From Rhizobium sp. CCGE531 (GTDB lineage: Bacteria > Pseudomonadota > Alphaproteobacteria > Rhizobiales > Rhizobiaceae), in contig NZ_CP032687.1 in NCBI RefSeq assembly GCF_003627795.1, forward strand, positions 124,001-188,000: DNA of 64,000 nt. Direction: 5' to 3'. Below the pieces are notes generated by a model that was not told the origin of the DNA, ran no database searches, and saw only the letters and a program-made list of their open reading frames with translations. The position numbers and the translations under genes were made by a program. Positions within the stretch are counted from its first letter, which is position 1. Each line of letters opens with the position of its first letter. Shown here one piece after another: positions 63,561-64,000 of this stretch.

Positions 63561-63710
63561 GTCGAGTGAACGATCCAGGACTTGCGTATCATCGACGTCG
63601 CTGAAATGAGCTGTCCTTAGTTCGAATGCCGAAAGACGTTTGTGCTTAAATTCGGATTGTGACGATGACCCAACGCCTTGAAGCCAAATGCAACGTTGTC
63701 CTTTCGACAA

Positions 63711-63726
63711 TGTCCGACATAGGACA
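63711..63726. promoter_or_regulatory. NifA upstream activator site
   Basis: TGTCCGACATAGGACA fits TGT-N10-ACA, about 150-165 bases upstream of the hemN sigma-54 element. Confidence 0.68.
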
Positions 63727-64000
63727 AGCGCGCCGCCCAATCATCTCGATGTTTTGAATCCCATTTGTCGCTTGGCATGATGGATGCGTAGCTCCACAAT
63801 GCACTGCGTCAAGGAGGAGGAGCCGTCCCGCGATCGGCCTCTCCGAGGAGGCGGGCACCGTTGCTGAGAGTGGGCTCTGGTCGAACGCTTTGAATTTGTA
63901 CTCTGATTGATCGCTGCGCCGGCTAAGGGCGGAGAATCTGTTCGGCCCCTGGCGCCGGTTGACAGAAACGGCCTCAAAAGGTGACGGGCCGCGGCAGCCT

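Larger units (their letters stand above)
63423..64000. other. Region upstream of hemN to window end
   Basis: Apart from the sigma-54 promoter and NifA site I see no supported gene. Several frames are open on both strands but none has a credible protein. Confidence 0.45.

Noticed and set aside
1..64000. CRISPR arrays, tRNA and rRNA genes
   Set aside because: No regularly spaced repeats were seen, and no tRNA cloverleaf or rRNA sequence was recognised by eye; a covariance-model scan would settle this.

Overview
The window looks like a stretch of accessory DNA from a root-nodule alphaproteobacterium (a Rhizobium, Sinorhizobium or Mesorhizobium type), probably a symbiotic plasmid or island. The grounds are a rhizobial-type hydrogen-uptake (hup/hyp) cluster, NifA/sigma-54 promoter signatures, SyrB-like proteins, an Aap-type amino-acid ABC system, a rhizobial porin, and many insertion sequences and decayed genes. 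I found no rRNA, tRNA or CRISPR array.

Layout. 1-0.9 kb: end of a chemotaxis receptor and a small LuxR-type protein. 0.9-7.1 kb (minus): one overlapping operon, unknown large protein - LarC2-like - larC - larE - larB - NiCoT nickel permease, which would make and supply the nickel-pincer cofactor; no larA is present and larE has an in-frame stop. 7.6-9.8 kb: a broken AhpD-like gene and a dsbA remnant split by an intact ISAs1-family element with an 8-bp target duplication. 10-17.4 kb: a PatB/MalY-type beta-lyase, RidA and AapJQMP-like importer operon facing a LysR regulator. 17.6-25 kb: metabolic and regulatory genes, many with frameshifts. 25-33.4 kb: GntR, GNAT, HAD, DegT aminotransferase, a ROK regulator, and three tandem plus-strand genes with SyrB-like C-terminal helices.

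33.5-46.6 kb (minus): hupSLCDFH-(I/J remnant)-K-hypABFCDE, tightly overlapping. hupE and hupG are missing, hupI and hupJ are fused and degraded, and hypB has a one-base frameshift, so hydrogenase maturation is probably impaired unless hypB is a sequencing error. An FNR-type box lies inside hypA, upstream of hypB.

46.7-52.7 kb: a Baeyer-Villiger-type flavin monooxygenase, an EgtD-like methyltransferase, a cytochrome P450 and a 3Fe-4S ferredoxin. Upstream of these genes are TGT-N10-ACA NifA sites paired with -24/-12 elements (one perfect), as there are upstream of the truncated hemN at the right end. They look like a set of nitrogen-fixation-coregulated oxidative enzymes with no product known to me.

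53.2-62.3 kb: a porin gene is cut by a decayed IS66-family element, which is itself invaded twice, once in tnpB and once in tnpC, by two different large-serine-recombinase elements. Both junctions can be read to a few bases, and the IS66 frames rejoin when the inserts are removed. The right end of IS66 is lost and abuts a 3'-truncated hemN.
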